A stretch of 64,000 nucleotides of DNA from Tenrec ecaudatus (Eukaryota > Chordata > Mammalia > Afrosoricida > Tenrecidae): contig NC_134530.1 of NCBI RefSeq assembly GCF_050624435.1, forward strand, positions 148,094,721 to 148,158,720, in the 5' to 3' direction. The notes under the pieces were generated by a model. The model saw only the letters and a program-made list of their open reading frames with translations. It did not search any database and was not told where the DNA came from. This document shows, one piece after another, positions 1 to 11,800 of the stretch. Made by a program: the position numbers and the translations under genes. Each line of letters starts with the position of its first letter. The first letter of the stretch is position 1.

Positions 1-540
1 TACTCCCTTAATGCTCACAATCACACGTGTGTGGTATGTAATATACTCGATGGTAGGTGCTGTGGATTAAATGCTGTCTCTCCCAATATGTTCTGTAAAT
101 TGTAACCTCTATGCTGTGGTTATAATCCCATTAGGGAATAGGCTGTCCTTATGTTAATGAGGCACAATAAGTGGCCACTGTGTCTTGAAGCAATCTCTTT
201 TTAAATATAAAAGCGGTTCAATAGGCAAATAAGCCAGCAGAAAGGGGGGGATGAATGATACCAAGCCGCACGGAGATCTCCAAGGCACCAGGAAAAGAGC
301 TAGAGAGAAAGGGCTGCCCTAAAACTGACAGCCAGAAAGACGTCTGCTACAGCGGAAAGGTCCTAGATTAGGGATAATAAAATCATCCTTTAGCCCAAGC
401 TAAAGGAAAATTAGCTGTCCATGCCACAATAAAGGCGTCGCAGAGAAGTCAGGAACACTCATTAGACACCTATGGGAAAATTTAAAGCTGAGCGTGATCA
501 GACCACAGTCACAAGTCACCGAGGCTCAGGTGAAGGGAAA
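1..540 (+). mobile_element. LTR-like repeat, family unassigned
   Basis: 'tgttaatgaggcacaataag', 'gtcttgaagcaatctctttt' and 'gccagaaagacgtctgctac' fit a MaLR/ERVL-like LTR pattern that I associate with afrotherians. The left end lies outside the window. Confidence 0.45.
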
Positions 541-1081
541 CCTGGGCCCACACTCACTTTAGGCACCACCAATAGTATATCACGCAGGTGCGCCTAACCT
601 CAGCCAGTAAGGTCGGCTAATACCCTCAGCCATGCCTCTCCAGCCAGTGGGGACAGGAAGGGGTGAAGCAGATGCGGGCAGGCCACTCCTTTCTTGTTCT
701 GGGCACTCTTGCAGGTCAGAGGCTGAGCATCCTCCCGCGTGGGTGGCCGCTCATGGCCCGCTCACTCTCTTGGGATTCCTTGCTCTTGGTTCCTCACGCT
801 TGACTCAGCATGCTGGTTTCAAGTTCCGTCCGGTATTTCGTTCACGTGGTTTTCCATGCTCTGGATTCATTTTCAGTCACGAACTTTCCATGGCCCCTGC
901 CATGTGGCCTTGCAATGCCTTCCTGAGATAGCATGTACTTTTTGATACTATAATACCTGAAATTTCCGTTTCCCTCATGAAAGTGACTTGGGTTTACAAA
1001 AGTGCTTCTGCTGCGTGAATTCTTCAGTGTTGCGAAGCAAGAATGGAGGTGAACCACCCCAGAAACCTAACAGAACCATGT
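541..1081. other. Unassigned stretch
   Basis: No family recognised. Contains short overlapping open frames only (632-931 and similar) with no familiar domain. Confidence 0.6.
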
Positions 1082-1265
1082 CTTAGTTATCTAGAGCTAT
1101 GATAAAAGAAATTCCACAGGTGGATGGCTTTGATAAATGTAAATTTATTTTCTCACAGTTTAGGAGCGCAGACTTCAAGTTCAGGCTGGCAGCTCTGTTG
1201 TCTATGAAGGGAGGCCTTGTATCTTCAGCTTCTAGTTCCTGGCTCCTTGGAGAGTGAGGTAGTTA
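1082..1265 (-). mobile_element. LTR-like repeat, antisense fragment
   Basis: 'tttattttctcacagtttag' and 'tagttatctagagctatgat' form the inverted end of an LTR-like family; the same phrases recur at 36180. Confidence 0.45.
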
Positions 1266-1840
1266 GTTTATTGTGCCAGCCTGGCCGGTAAACACATGTG
1301 GGATTAATTGAAGGGTGGCGAGATAAGTGGCTCGGCGAACATCACCTCTCTTGTCTCTCGCTCTTTGATCATCAGACCAGTGTGCAGCTGCCTTGCTTGT
1401 TGTGTGCCTCAACTTGCAAACTACACTACCTGTGGGACACCTAACCTGTGGACTGTGTCACTGTAGTTTGAGGTTCCTTCAAGACCTGCTTCGCCACACA
1501 ATTGGAATTTACATCTCTTGAGCTGGGGACTGACTGTTGGTGACCTGCCTTGCTGTTTGCTGCCTGTGCTGGGATAGCCTGGATCTCTCTACAGAGGACT
1601 ACCCAGCGGCGCTCAAGACTTGAGGGACTGCCAGTGTCTCACAACTGTCTCAAGGGAATAAGTTGCACTGAGCCATTTGTACTGCTTTATAATTTAACTT
1701 CATTTCTTGTATTATATATCTATCTGTATATAATTTAACTGTTCATTTCTTGTGTCATCTATCTATCTGTATAAATATACATATAAAATTACCAGCAATC
1801 TGGTTTTGTCTCTCTAGAGAACCCTGTCGAACACAGAGAG
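1266..1840 (+). mobile_element. LTR-like repeat
   Basis: 'gactgactgttggtgacctg', 'gaggactacccagcggcgct' and the terminal 'gtctctctagagaaccctgt' match an LTR-like family I recall from afrotherian DNA. It contains a ~60-bp imperfect tandem duplication (TATAATTTAACT... at 1689 and 1730). Confidence 0.45.
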
Positions 1841-1964
1841 TGTCTTGTCATCCATCTTCCCTGGGTCTAGGAGGTTCTCAGCTCTGCTCCCAGCTATTCT
1901 TTTTTGGAAGTAGTGAGGACCCTCTCCACTCCACTCATTTCTCCTCCTAGACTTACGGAAAGCA

Positions 1965-3010
1965 TTGGAGTCCTACATTTCCACACATGTTTTTAAATAC
2001 TTTTATAACATATCTTTCCACAAACTTATTAATAGTATTTTGAGCAGATATATTTCAGACTATCTATTTTGGACAGCATTGTGCTTATCTATTGGCAATT
2101 TGCTTCCCACCCCATTCATTGTTAAGGTTTTGAAAGCTACTACATCTATATATTTTATTGATGAACATTTATGTTACCTTCGGTTTTCAACTATTATAAA
2201 CAATGCTGCAACTAATACTCTGGTGCACGTTCCTTAGCACCAATGTACTAGAGTTTCTATGGGATGTTTACCTAGGAATGGAACTGCCTGGTTAAAGATA
2301 ATCTGCATGATAAACTTTATTAAATATTGCCAAGTCATTCTCCAAAGGGGTTTCTTGATTTTTTTTAATCGTTTTATTAGGAGCTCATACAACTCTTATC
2401 ACAATCCATACATACATCAATTCTGTAAAGCACATTTGTACATCCATTGCCCTCATCATTCTCAAAACATTTGCTCTCCACCTAAGCCCCTGGCATCAGC
2501 TCCTCATTTTTCCCCTCCCTCCCTGCTCCCCCTCCCTCATGAACCCTTGAAAATTTATAAATTATTATATTGTCATATCTTGCCATGTCCGACGTCTCCT
2601 TTCACCCACCTTTCTGTTGTCCATCCCCCAGGGAGGAGGTTATATGTAGATCCTTGTAATGGGTTCCCCCTTTCCAACCCACCCTCCTTCCATCCTCCCA
2701 GTATCGCTACTCTCACCGCTGCTCCTGAAGGGATCATCTGCCCTGGACTCCCTGTGTTTCCAGTTCCTATCTGTACCAGTGTACATCCTCTGGTCTAGCC
2801 ATGGGGTTGTTTTGATTTAAGCTGCCACAAAAACTGGGCACAAAAGTTTGCATTGCTCACTGGAAACACTTGGCATTGTTAAACTTTAAATTGTTTGTTA
2901 AGCTTGCAAATATCTGGATGTAAATGGTGCTTTGTTGTGGGTCAAATTTTCATTTCTCTGATTACTGTTAAGTTTGAACATAATTGTGTGTGTTTATTTC
3001 TTCACTCAGT
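1965..3010 (-). mobile_element. Old antisense L1 fragment, interrupted by copy A
   Basis: Contains the antisense L1 phrases 'attataaacaatgctgcaac', 'tacctaggaatggaactgcc' and, after copy A, 'tttcatttctctgattactg'. Diverged and without a useful reading frame. Confidence 0.65.
2362..2803 (-). mobile_element. Young poly(A) LINE family, 3' region, copy A
   Basis: Read on the - strand it ends in the family's diagnostic AATAAAATGATT-type tail (here degraded to 'ctaataaaacgatt') plus A-run. It interrupts an antisense L1, with imperfect duplication GGGGTTTCTTGATTT / GGGGTTGTTTTGATTT at 2347 and 2804. The family looks like a LINE 3' UTR (no long ORF, 5' truncation, poly(A), target duplications); assignment to L1 is inference. 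Confidence 0.8.
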
Positions 3011-3026
3011 TGTCACACAAACTTAC

Positions 3027-3852
3027 ACACTAGTGATGTAGTGCATTCCACACTGGACTGCAAACTGCAAGGTTAGCAGTTCAATATCACCAGCCACTCC
3101 ATGGGGGAAAGATGAGGTTTTCTATTCCTATAAAGAATTATAATCTCCCCAAACCCATCTGTAGGCAATAAGACATCTCCTCACAGAAGGGTCACAAGGA
3201 AGGAATGTATCAACCAGGGCGCAGTATAGCACCAATGAAACACATAATATTCCTCTGGTTCTTTGAGGCTTCCTCACCCCCCAATATCATGACCCCAGTC
3301 CTGCCTTTCAGTTCTGGCTAGACAGGAGCATGTAAACTGGTACAGATAAGAGCTCAGGACACATGGAATCCAGGTTAGATAAACCCCTCAGGAACAGAAT
3401 TGGGAGTAGTGATATCAGGAGGGTGGGAAGGAAGGGGGAAACGATTGCAATGATTGATGCATAATCCAACCCCCCAGGGGGACTAACAACAGAAATGTGG
3501 GTGAAGGGAGATAGTTGTCGGTGTAAGACTTGAAAACAATAATAATTTATAAGTTATCAAGAGGTCATGAGAGTGGGAGGAGGGCAGGGAGTAAAAAAGA
3601 GGAGCTGATACCAAGAGCTCAAATAGAATGTAAATGCTTAGAAAATGATGATGGAAACAATTCAAACAAGTATTTTTGAAACAATTGATGTATGGAATGT
3701 TATAAGAGATGTAAGAGTCTCTAATATAGTGATTAAAAATGAAAAAAAAGTTATAATCTTCAAAACCCAAAGAGGCAGGTTTATCTCTCCTACACGATTG
3801 CTGCGAGTTGGAATAGACTGGATGGCCATGAGTATTTTGTGCATGTGTATAT
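3027..3852 (+). repeat. AfroSINE split by LINE copy B
   Basis: 5' part 3027-3146 ('gcaaggttagcagttcaata'), 3' part 3751-3852 ('cgagttggaatagactggat'). Confidence 0.82.
3147..3750 (+). mobile_element. Young LINE family copy B, inserted in a SINE
   Basis: Runs from 'ccccaaacccatctgtaggc' to a poly(A) ending at 3750. The duplication TTATAATCT (3138-3146 and 3751-3759) flanks it and splits an AfroSINE. This copy gives the clearest proof that the family is retroposed. Confidence 0.88.
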
Positions 3853-3899
3853 GAGTATATATGTACACACATACACACATATATATCACTCTGGATATG

Positions 3900-4060
3900 C
3901 ATTTTAAATATTTTCTTTCAAATTCTCATATTATTTCTATTGTTTTATGCTAAAGATACTTTTTATTTCAATGTAATCAAATTTATCAATATTTTCCCTT
4001 TAGCTTTATGCTTTTAGAACTATGACTATAAAATAGTTCCATGTTAATAAAGACTGAGAT
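3900..4060 (-). mobile_element. Old L1-like fragment
   Basis: AT-rich stretch resembling the antisense L1 segment 'tcaaatttatcaatattttcc'. Short and weak. Confidence 0.35.
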
Positions 4061-5015
4061 GCTGTAGCAGAAAGACTCCAAAATATAATAGTTTAAAGAA
4101 CCCCTAATTCACTCCTATCAAGTGTGATGTCCAGTTTCACATCCAGAAGGGCACTAGGGGACGGTTGTGTAATTAAAGGGAAGAAATGAAGAGACACAAA
4201 AGTTTAAGGGTGCTCACCTCCACCATGACTTCAGGAGCCAGGTCTGCGCAGAGAGAGAGATTATATTCTCACCGTCATTTTACATACTTGTGGGGCATGC
4301 ACGTCCCTTTAATTATAGGTAACCACATAACAGGCGGTACCCTACCTGAGTTCACTGGAAGAGTAACCTAACACCAGTGCTGGGGGCAGGTAAGGGAGTG
4401 ACTGTCCCCTGAGCAAGGAGCACGATTGCAACATGTCTACTCCTATAGATAAAGCTGCCGGCTAGACAGCAATCAGCCAAGTGCTTCTAAGAAGTGACTT
4501 TAAACCAGTACTATTGTGGGGATCAATCTTAGTTATGAGAATGTGACTGGGACTCGTCTCTAACTCACAAGTTTAAGAAGCCTGCCAGGCTTCTTAAAAT
4601 ATGAGAATAAAGAATTCATCCATATAGACTCTCGTCCCATTCCTTGGTTTCCCACAATCAAGTAGATTCCAACTCATAGTAATCCTATGCAAAGCTTCCA
4701 AGTCTGTAACTCTTTAAAGGAGCAAACAGCCATCTTTATCCCACCAAACAGCTGGTGGGTTTGAACTACCAATCTTGTGGTTAGCATCTCAGTGCCTAAC
4801 CCACAATGCCACCAGTGTTCCTTGGTTTAAAGAACAGATGTTTATTTCTGTCATCCAATGATCCTGCGATGATCAGTGTAGGGTTGCGGAGCTGGCTTTG
4901 CTCGATACAAGCATAAAGGGCAGCAGTTCTATGCCATTTCATGGCTCTGCCATGCCTTTCAGCATATAATCTTGTACATGCAAAGCAGGTTAACTCCCTA
5001 CAGTACAGTGAATTA
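4061..5015. other. Mostly unassigned stretch
   Basis: Apart from the SINE at 4645-4822 nothing is recognised, and there is no coding signal. Confidence 0.6.
4645..4822 (-). repeat. AfroSINE, antisense
   Basis: 'tagattccaactcatagtaa' to 'acaatgccaccagtgttcc'; full-length but diverged. Confidence 0.85.
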
Positions 5016-6228
5016 CGAGGGTACCCCTCCAAAAAACAAAAAAGCTCCAATGGGTAGAGCTTTAGTAGTACAATTTTTTTCCTGCTACTTGAGCATCAAC
5101 CAACTTGCTCAAGTTAGTGCACCCAATGGCATTGCCTGGGAAGGTTCTCTCTGGTCACAGTGAATTTTTTCATAAAAGCAGTTTTACTCGAACCTCTTTT
5201 TTGGTGATGGCCGATTTAAGAGAACAGCATGTGGCTATGAAATTTTGTTTCAGGCTCAGGAAACTCAAGCATGTGAGTGGTTTTCTCCATTCAAAAAAAG
5301 GTGAAATGTCAATTGATGACACACCTTATACTGGATAGCCATCAATTTCCTGAATGGATGAAAATGTAGATAAAATTTGGGCACTTGTGCTCAAAGACCG
5401 ACTACAGACGATTGAAGAGCTGGGGAGTTATCAGGACTGTCTTGGAGCTAGGTTCAGTGAATTTTAATAGAAGATTTGGGAATGACAAAGGTCCTGGGGA
5501 AATTTGTGCTTCAGGTTCTGACTGGCCAGCAAAAAACGCCATCGAGTGGAAACATGCCATGCTTTGAAAGAACAGCTCTGAAGCAGCTGAGACTTCCCCC
5601 CAAGGTCATTACTAGTAACGAGACATACTGCTATTACAACCCCAAGCCAAACATCAGTCAAGCCAGTTGTAAACACCATTGTCATCTCACCCCCTCAAAA
5701 GCTCATCAAGTGAAATCAAAGATCAAGACCATACTCATTTGTTTTGTTTTTTATGTGAGGGGGATAGTGAATTTGGAGTTCATTCCACCAGGTCAGACTG
5801 TTAATCAAGCTTTCTATTTAGAGGTTCTGAGAAGATTGCATAACAGTGTGCAACAAAAAAGGCCCCATTTGTGGCAGACAGGGGACTGGTTTTACCCCAC
5901 AATAATGCACCTTGCTCGTGCAGCCATCTCAGTGTGCCAGGTTTTGGCAAAAAAAACCCCAGCATACCCCCTGCACCTTACTCACCTGACCTAACTCTAT
6001 GCGACTTCTTTTTGTTTCCATGAAGAGGGACATGAAAGGACAGCAATTTGACAGTGTAGAAGTGGCGAAGAAAAAAACAAGAGAGGTGCTACCAGCCACC
6101 CAAACAGAATAGTTTGACAAATGTTTCCAAGAATGAAATCACAGATTTGACAAATGTATTAAGTGTAATGGAGAGTACTTTGAAGGTGATAAGGTTGTTG
6201 TTGTTTTTTTTTAAATTATAAATACATA
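5016..6228 (+). pseudogene. Degraded mariner transposon, copy 1
   Basis: Follows a TA (5014-5015) with the terminal repeat CGAGGGTACCCCTCC. The transposase starts MADLREQHVAMKFCF at 5207; later fragments include KVITSNETYC, KSKIKTILICF, GQTVNQAFYLEVLRRL and, shifted in frame, YSPDL.LCDFFLF. This is a Tc1/mariner D,D34D transposase. The first catalytic Asp is replaced by Asn (SNE instead of GDE), there are several frameshifts, part of the N-terminal domain is deleted relative to copy 2, and the 3' terminal repeat is missing. It is inactive. Confidence 0.85.
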
Positions 6229-6299
6229 CCTTTGGTGGGAGCAGGATGGGAAATTCTGGTTTGTTTGTTTTGTATCTCCTCATATTTAGTATGGTTCTT

Positions 6300-6728
6300 G
6301 TAGCCATAGCCTTTGTTACTCCCACCAAATGCCTTTTTCCTGATGGTAAGGTAGGTAAGGTGAGGGAAGATACTGATAGGGTTACATGATTCAGCTGTGA
6401 GTGGTTGTTAATCCGGTTATTGTGATCGCCGTCCTGCTGGGAACAAAGCCATCTCATGAGCAGGAAAGGGATACCTTACCACCAGCAGGAGAGAAGAGCC
6501 AAGACTGCAGTGTGTCCTTTGGGCCCTGAGATCCCGAGTGCTGGGGGAGTAGCAGTTGGTGTCAGAATTGGTAGATCAGAATCATATGACCTCACCCATA
6601 GTGGCAGGGCATGCCTGATGTCAGCCTCCCAGAAAGGTGCCTTTGGTGATGTTGATGGTGGAGTTTGATTTCCCTCCCCCTGGGAAAGATGTAGACATAT
6701 ATGACGTCACCCCTTTGTGTCAGGAGTG
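6300..6728 (+). mobile_element. LTR-like repeat X, copy 1 (internally shortened)
   Basis: 'tgttactcccaccaaatgcc' and 'gagagaagagccaagactgc' are shared with copy 2 at 8155; the middle is deleted before the distal part with 'atgacgtcacccctt'. Confidence 0.5.
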
Positions 6729-8144
6729 GGATTCATAGCAAAGGCCCCAGACTTGTTGGAAATACAGGACTTTGTAAGATAAAGAATGAAGAGACACGAG
6801 AAACGGTTTTTTTGATTCTCAGCTTGTTACTTGTAGTGACTGGAAAGAATGTATGAACTTATATGCTGCAGATGATTGGAGAAAAGCTATCTCTGGAGTG
6901 GCCTGGAACAAAAATCTGGATGGTTAAGGAATGCATGATTAACTGAGGGCCAGGGGCTCCTGGGTCATCCCTGCCAGAGGACCAAGGCCACATACACTTA
7001 AACTGACACCATCCAGGGACATGGAAGATTAACCTTGGCTGTTTTTAAAGGGAAAGCTTCTGCTACCTGGCATTGCAAAATAGGCACAGCTGTACGATGG
7101 AAAGCAATATGATTACCATGCCTACACAGAGTTTGTCACCTTCAGACTATATTTGATCTGGATCTGCTAAAGGGACAATCAAGAATTGCCTGAAAGGAAC
7201 AGGCTTTATTTTAAGCCAGCGGGGGGCTTAGGTGGAAACCTGAGTGTTGGCCAGAACTGCTGAGAGACCAGGATATGACATTTGAAGTAAAGGCCTGCAG
7301 AGAAACAAAAGACTTTTTTGCCTTTTGAAGCTATGAGCAAGCAGTTTGCCATTGGATGCATGCAGGAAAAGTCTATGCGCACCAGAGAAACCCCCTTCTA
7401 GCACTGCAGGGTAAAAGCAGCCGGTGACCTGGCAGCTTGGTATGCTTCTTTTAGTAACTGCCTGGATCCACTTGTTGAGTGGAAGTAGGTAAGAGGTAGC
7501 TATGAAGTGATGGGCTGAGTTTGGACATGTTCTGTTGGAACCCATAGACCCAGTTCACAGAGGCTACAATTAAGAGAGGAGCGGAGGAGCTGGCTGGTCT
7601 GAAACTAGGGCTTGCTGAAACTATGGGCACTGATCTAGCTGTTGGCAGCTCGAGCTGAGAAGAGGCTAGTTTGTCTGGAACGCAGGGAGGCATGTGTGAA
7701 CTCCCAGGCTTGCAACTGGTACCCACTGGACGTAGCATAGAAGACTAAGGTGGAGGTGACTAGACCCCACCAAATGGAGAAAGATGCTTGACATTGTGAG
7801 TTGGCGTAAATTGCTGAAATTTGATGACGTCCTCTACATTGGACATTTTATGGATGCAGATGGTCAAAGTCCAACCAGTAATTAAGATTCTTCCCATCAA
7901 GAACATGCTTGCCTCCTCAGATTACTGGGTTGATAGAAGGCCAGTTTAGAAATTGGATATTTAAACAGGGGCCAGATAGAGGTATGAAGGGGCAGGCTTA
8001 CAAGCTTTCATGGGTGTGCTTACAGTAAAATGATGAAAAGAGTGGGGGAGATAATTTTCATGTATGAAAAGGACACTAGCTAGAAGAGCCAGAGAGTGGC
8101 CCGCAGTGCAGTGAATTATTGAATTTGGTTTTTTAGTCAGAGTT
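6729..8144. other. Unassigned 1.4 kb between two LTR-like copies
   Basis: No domain recognised on either strand. It could be the decayed interior of an LTR element, since X copies 1 and 2 flank it in the same orientation, or unrelated intergenic DNA. Confidence 0.5.
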
Positions 8145-9245
8145 TGGCTTTGTTACTGCCACCAAATGATTTTGTCCTGATGGCTCTGGGTAAGGTGGGG
8201 GAAGGTAGTGATGGGTTATATATTTAATTCAGCTCTAAGTCGTTGGTAAGATTCATTTGCTTGCCATTCTGTTGGGGGAAAGGAGCCATCTGAGAAGGAG
8301 GAAGTGGGTGGAATCTCACAACCAGCATGAGAGAAGAGCCAAGACTGAAGTGTGCATCCTTTGGACCCTCAAATCCCTGTGCATTGAATTTCCTCAACCC
8401 AGGTGACAGTTTTGACACTTGGGGAGTGATGGCTGCAGAGTCAGAAGTTCTGCATGGGCCAGAGCCAGAATGGTGGACTTCCCAACCCACAGAGCAAGTA
8501 CAGCTGAGTACCTTTGGGCAGGAGGCTGGTTTGTGGTGTGGGGTAACTCCAGGCACTTTATTGGGGGAGTTAGATTTGCTGACCATGGAGCTAGAGCTGA
8601 GTGCTTTTAGGCTGCGGTTTAGGGTGGAGTGGCATGCCCTTCAGGCATTTACTGACAGCCTTAAAAAATCACTGGAACATTGCACACGACAGGCAGAGGC
8701 CAACGGGCCAGGCTTTGAGAGGCCAAAGCCAGAGAGCCGTTTGCCTGCGGGCACCACTGAGAATAGGTTATCCTGGCTGAATGATTGTATCCTGAATATT
8801 TGCAAGCTGTTGACTTCCTTCATAAACCTGTAATTGTGAACATTGCCTGAGTCCGGTGAGGCTATTGCAATGAATTATTGAATGCAGCTGAAAAGTAGAG
8901 TGCTGTTGGGATATTTGGGGTTAGAATTCGTAAGGTGGAGCATCTCTGACTTCGGCCTCATGGAAATCTGCTTTTAGTTACGCTGGTTGGGGTTTGGTTT
9001 CCCTTTCCTCTTGTGCCGCTGGAGGAGGTGTGGCGTCACTCCTTCATCATTCCATTGTTTTCTGTGCTGCCCTTCAGGTTCCAAGCAGCAGGACAGGGAA
9101 CGACAGCACAGAGGAGCATATCTAATGTCTTAAGGTCCAGAGGGTGGAAAGGACACATCTAATTTCTGCTCACATCTTGTTGTAAGAACTTAATTATATG
9201 ACCACACCCATCTGCAGGGGAGGCTGGGAAATGAGTCCAGGTATA
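8145..9245 (+). mobile_element. LTR-like repeat X, copy 2
   Basis: Starts around TGTTACTGCCACCAAATG and runs about 1.1 kb, with 'cctgtaattgtgaacattgc' and 'aagtagagtgctgttgggat' near its 3' part. Same orientation as copy 1. A 168-codon frame (8327-8833) lies entirely in this repeat. Confidence 0.5.
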
Positions 9246-9254
9246 ACATGTTTA

Positions 9255-10720
9255 TTATGGAAGGATTCATTTGGTAGATGATATTTTAGTATCTGCCATA
9301 TCTTCCTTATGCTGATGGCATAAAGAACATCTCTGTTTTTTGTGTTTTAATATTTTGCTTTTTCACTTAGGTCTTTATTCTAAGTAATGGGTTTTAATTT
9401 CATTATAGTGTGAGGTAGGGCTCTTTTTGTTTGTTTGTTTATGATTACACAGTTGTTCCAGCACATTTGTTGATCAATCCATGCCCTTTTAATTGCATCG
9501 CAATGCTGCATGGGTTTTGGATCAGGCACACATGCATACTTCTTTTCTGTACTCTGTTCTATCCTATTTGGCTCTAACTTTTTATTTTTATAATAGCTAG
9601 AACTTTATTATCAGTCTTACCATCTAGAAAGGTAAGTTTCTTGAATTAGCTATTTTTTAAAATTGGGCTATTCTTACTGCTTTGCTATTCTTTTTGTTTG
9701 TTTGTTTTTTTGAATCATTTTCTTGGGGGTCCGTACAATTCTTATCACAATCCATACATACGGCTATTCTTTTTATAGTCAAATTTCATGAATTACAATA
9801 AAATTGCATTGAACTTGTAAATTCATTTAGACAGAATTGTTACTTTAAAAAACCTCTCTCTTGTACTTTTAAAAGTCCTCTCTATTATAACATAGAAAAA
9901 GAAAATTGAATATAAAGCCAAATCTATGTATTCATCATTTCAGATTTTTTAAACCCAGAAAATTCTATTGGAACTCTAGAAGTCCCCTATATATTCTTTG
10001 TTATCTATAATCGTCCACTTCCCCCATCGAAGTAACCATTCTTTCTAACTTTCATAGTAATAATTTCCATATTTTTCTTTATAGTTTCCTTTCTTGTATA
10101 TGCATCTATAAGAGAAATAAATGAATTGTTTTTAAGCTTTATGTAAAGAAGAATAATATAATATGCAGTCCTTTGAAATTTGCTTTTTTTTTTTTGCTCA
10201 ACATCATCTCTGGGTTGTTTCCAGTTCTTGGCAACTATGAGTAATTCTGCCAACAACATTCTAGTACTTGTCTCCGGGTGTACGTATCATGACATTTCTA
10301 GGGTGTTTACCTGGAAATGGAATTGCTGGATCACAGCATATGTATATCTTCAACTTGATTAGATTATGCCACGCTGTTTTCCAAAGTGGTTATGCTAATT
10401 CCCATCAGCCTCTCACAAAACATCTCTTACTCCACTTTCTTATCAGCTCTGGGCACTGTCAGATTTTAGTCTTTCTGCCAATCTTTTTAAATATTTATGT
10501 GTCAGACTACTAACGTGATTCAGTGTCATTGAATGTGCTCTTTGTCTGTTTCTTTTTTTGAAATGCTTATTTAAACTCGTGTTTGCCATCTTTGCTTTTT
10601 CTCATTGATCAGTAGGGAGCACAGAAAAATCTGAATTGTGTTTATTATGTGTGTTGCAAATATCTTTTATAAATGAAAATTTAATTTTAATTTTCTTTCT
10701 TTTTTAACATCTAATGATGG
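9255..10720 (-). mobile_element. Old antisense L1 fragments
   Basis: Includes 'tagtgtgaggtagggctctt', 'gttccagcacatttgttgat' and, from 10190, 'tacctggaaatggaattgct' and 'gctgttttccaaagtggtta'. All are familiar antisense L1 3'-end/ORF2 phrases in a heavily mutated state. Confidence 0.7.
9696..9762 (-). mobile_element. Young LINE family copy C, 67-bp stub
   Basis: Only the last ~50 bp of the family plus its A-tail, between exact 12-bp duplications GCTATTCTTTTT (9684-9695 and 9763-9774). Confidence 0.85.
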
Positions 10721-10721
10721 A

Positions 10722-11800
10722 TTCTTTTATTTATTTATTAATAATTTTATTGGGGGCTCATTTTCACCCCTCCCTCCCTCATGAACCCTTGATAATTTAT
10801 AAATTATGATTTTTTTCATGTCTTACACTGACTGAGATCTCCTTTCAGCCACTGTTCTGTGTCCATCCTCCCGGGAGGGAGTTATATGCTGATCTTTGTG
10901 ATCAGTTCCCCTTTTCTCCCCCCACCTTCCTGTCACTCTCCTTCTATGGCTATTTTCAATATTGGTCCTGAGGTTTTATATGTCCTGGATTCCTGGTGTT
11001 TCCAGCTCTTATCTGTACCCATGTACATGCTCTGATCTAGCCAGATTTGTAAGGTAGAATTGGGGTCATGATAGTGGGGGAAGGAAGCAATAAGGAACTA
11101 GAGGAAGTTGTTGTATGTTTCATCGGTGCTACACTGCACCCTGACTGGCTCATCTTTCCTTGTGACTCTTCTGTAAAGGGTGTCCAATTGCCTACAGATG
11201 GGCTTTAAGTCTCCACTCCGCATTCCCCTCATTCACCATGATATGATTTTTCATTCTGGGTTTTTGATGCCTGATACCTGAGCCTCAGGACACCTCGTGA
11301 TCACACATGCTGGTGTGCTTCTTCTATGTGGGCTTTGTTGCTTCTCAGTTAGATGGCTGCTTGTTTATCTTCAAGCCTTTAAGACTCCAGACGCTATATC
11401 TTGCGTTAAGGGAGTACTTGAGTAAAGGCCCAACATCCATCTGCTACCTTAATACTAAACCTATAAATATATGTACATAGATCTATTTCCCCATCATCAT
11501 ATATAAATATATTTACATATGTACATGCCTGTATTTAGACCTCTATAGATGCCCTTTGCCTCCTAGTTCTTTCCTCTATTTCCTTTTACTTTCTTCTTGT
11601 CCCTCCATCATGTTCAGCCTTCATTTGGGTTTCAGTAATTCCTCTCAGTTACATTGCCCTTGATTAAGCCCTACCAGGCCTCCTACACCCTCCTCACCAT
11701 TGATTTTAGATCACTTGTTGTTCCCTTGTCCCTGGGTTTGTTACCACCCACTTCTTTTCCCTGCCTCCCTGTCTCCCATGTCCCCTGGAACTGTCGTTTC
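10722..11800 (-). mobile_element. Young LINE family copy D
   Basis: About 1.08 kb colinear with the family 3' region, with an internal deletion of ~90 bp close to the tail (the CACATTTGTACA to AAACATTTGCTC part is missing after 'ttattgggggctc'). Confidence 0.82.

Noticed and set aside
2259-2798. 179-codon open frame
   Set aside because: Runs from an old L1 into LINE copy A; the proline/serine-rich translation is that of the LINE 3' non-coding region read backwards. Similar frames at 3483-3902, 12880-13374, 20311-20760, 23293-23688, 23835-24227 and 27373-27894 have the same cause.
8327-8833. 168-codon open frame on the + strand
   Set aside because: Lies entirely within LTR-like repeat X copy 2; overlapping frames on both strands are also open, so it carries no coding signal.
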